A model generated the notes under the pieces. That model searched no databases. It was given only the letters and a program-made list of their open reading frames with translations, and was not told the origin of the DNA. Positions 39,189-39,609 of a stretch of DNA of 39,609 bases are shown here, one piece after another (positions within the stretch are counted from its first letter, which is position 1; each line of letters opens with the position of its first letter). This DNA is from Candolleomyces eurysporus (lineage: Eukaryota > Basidiomycota > Agaricomycetes > Agaricales > Psathyrellaceae), in contig JANBPK010001105.1 of assembly GCA_027579435.1 (NCBI GenBank), positions 1 through 39,609 of the forward strand, read 5' to 3'. A program made the translations under genes and the position numbers.

Positions 39189-39360
39189 GAGCACCAAGAA
39201 CCCGGGTGAGAGTGAGAGTGGGATCGAAGGAGTCGACATCGAAATTTAAATCGAAGAGGAATTCGATCTTGAGGTTCGGAAAATATTTAGATTAGGTTAT
39301 GTGGTTTGGTCTGGCATCGGGATATTGATCTATTGGGCTATTTCTCTCATCTGACTTTGC
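39189..39360 (+). pseudogene. Duplicated 3' end of the Q/P-rich gene
   Basis: This matches about 38590-38755 with an offset near 600 bp: CCAAGAAC, GAGAGTGAGAGTGGGA, AAATCGAAGAG, TCGATCTTG and GGTTCGG, and continues through the region after the stop codon (GATCTATTGG, TCTGACTTTGC). The open frame is broken by small deletions. It is a fragment without start or function. Confidence 0.75.
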
Positions 39361-39369
39361 TCGGTCTTC

Positions 39370-39590
39370 GGTTCCGAGGCCTCTATAAGCCTCGGGTACT
39401 TGTACCCCAGGGCCAAATTTACTAATGTATGTCTTCTTGAACAGAGTGAGAGCAAACAAAGACATAATACATCGTCAGTCTGGCTACGGGAGACTAGGCC
39501 AAATTGTGCCAAGCTTTTTTTCTGTTTCGTACAACGTGACGGTGTGAACTGTCTTCCTTTCCCAGTCAAAACGAGAGAGGCCTCGGAACC
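39370..39590. repeat. 221-bp segment with perfect 15-bp terminal inverted repeats
   Basis: GGTTCCGAGGCCTCT (39370-39384) and AGAGGCCTCGGAACC (39576-39590) are exact reverse complements. The interior has no coding capacity. No target-site duplication is evident directly outside the arms, so a MITE-like origin is only one possibility; it could also be a regulatory or structural palindrome. Confidence 0.55.
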
Positions 39591-39609
39591 TGCCGCGCGA
39601 AGCGACGGC

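Noticed and set aside
1..39609. tRNA or rRNA genes
   Set aside because: I looked for tRNA-like B-box sequences and rRNA-like blocks by eye and saw none; this is not a full covariance search.

Overview
The window looks like nuclear DNA of a filamentous basidiomycete, most likely an agaricomycete. The reasons are very short introns (about 50-115 nt) with GTGAGT/GTACGT-type donors, a Rab7-type GTPase gene cut into seven exons, a fungal GT61 glycosyltransferase gene, RING-between-RING (RBR) ubiquitin ligases, and a large local expansion of F-box/leucine-rich-like proteins. The species cannot be named from the sequence. There is no sign of a prokaryotic or viral segment.

Layout. 1-2.0 kb: no convincing gene, several small repeats. 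2.0-16.0 kb: an F-box cluster arranged as a large imperfect palindrome. The left arm (+) carries a chimeric type-B pseudogene (PsiB), A1, A2 and A3. The right arm (-) carries truncated A4, A5, A6 and the type-B gene B'. The centre near 9.27-9.50 kb holds a repeat that also sits at the outer left edge. 16.3-19.6 kb: a small multi-pass membrane protein and a type II membrane GT61 glycosyltransferase with a TATA box. 20.5-28.7 kb: a second, head-to-tail array of related F-box genes (C1, C2, C3, a decayed remnant, C4); C3 is interrupted by a probable solo LTR. 28.5-33.6 kb: a 2.54-kb direct tandem duplication, each copy carrying one RBR gene (-) and the 3' end of the C4 F-box gene. 33.8-34.8 kb: a Rab7/Ypt7 gene. 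37.0-38.7 kb: a low-complexity Q/P-rich protein gene with a 15-bp minisatellite. A second copy of its 3' end lies at 39.2 kb.

How the parts fit. F-box proteins normally act as substrate adaptors of SCF ubiquitin ligases, and RBR proteins are single-chain ubiquitin ligases, so about 25 kb is devoted to fast-evolving ubiquitin-targeting genes in all states of repair. The array shows birth and death: tandem copies, inverted copies, chimeras, truncations, an LTR insertion and orphan 3' ends. Each A and C copy keeps a recognisable leader with a predicted 5'-UTR intron directly before the ATG.

Caution. Several breaks (A2, B', C3, RBR2, GT61 twice) are one-base changes at homopolymers or at an N. 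Ns cluster inside duplicated copies. Some apparent pseudogenes may therefore be assembly or base-calling artefacts. Exon borders were derived by eye from reading frame, splice consensus and paralogue comparison, without transcript data.
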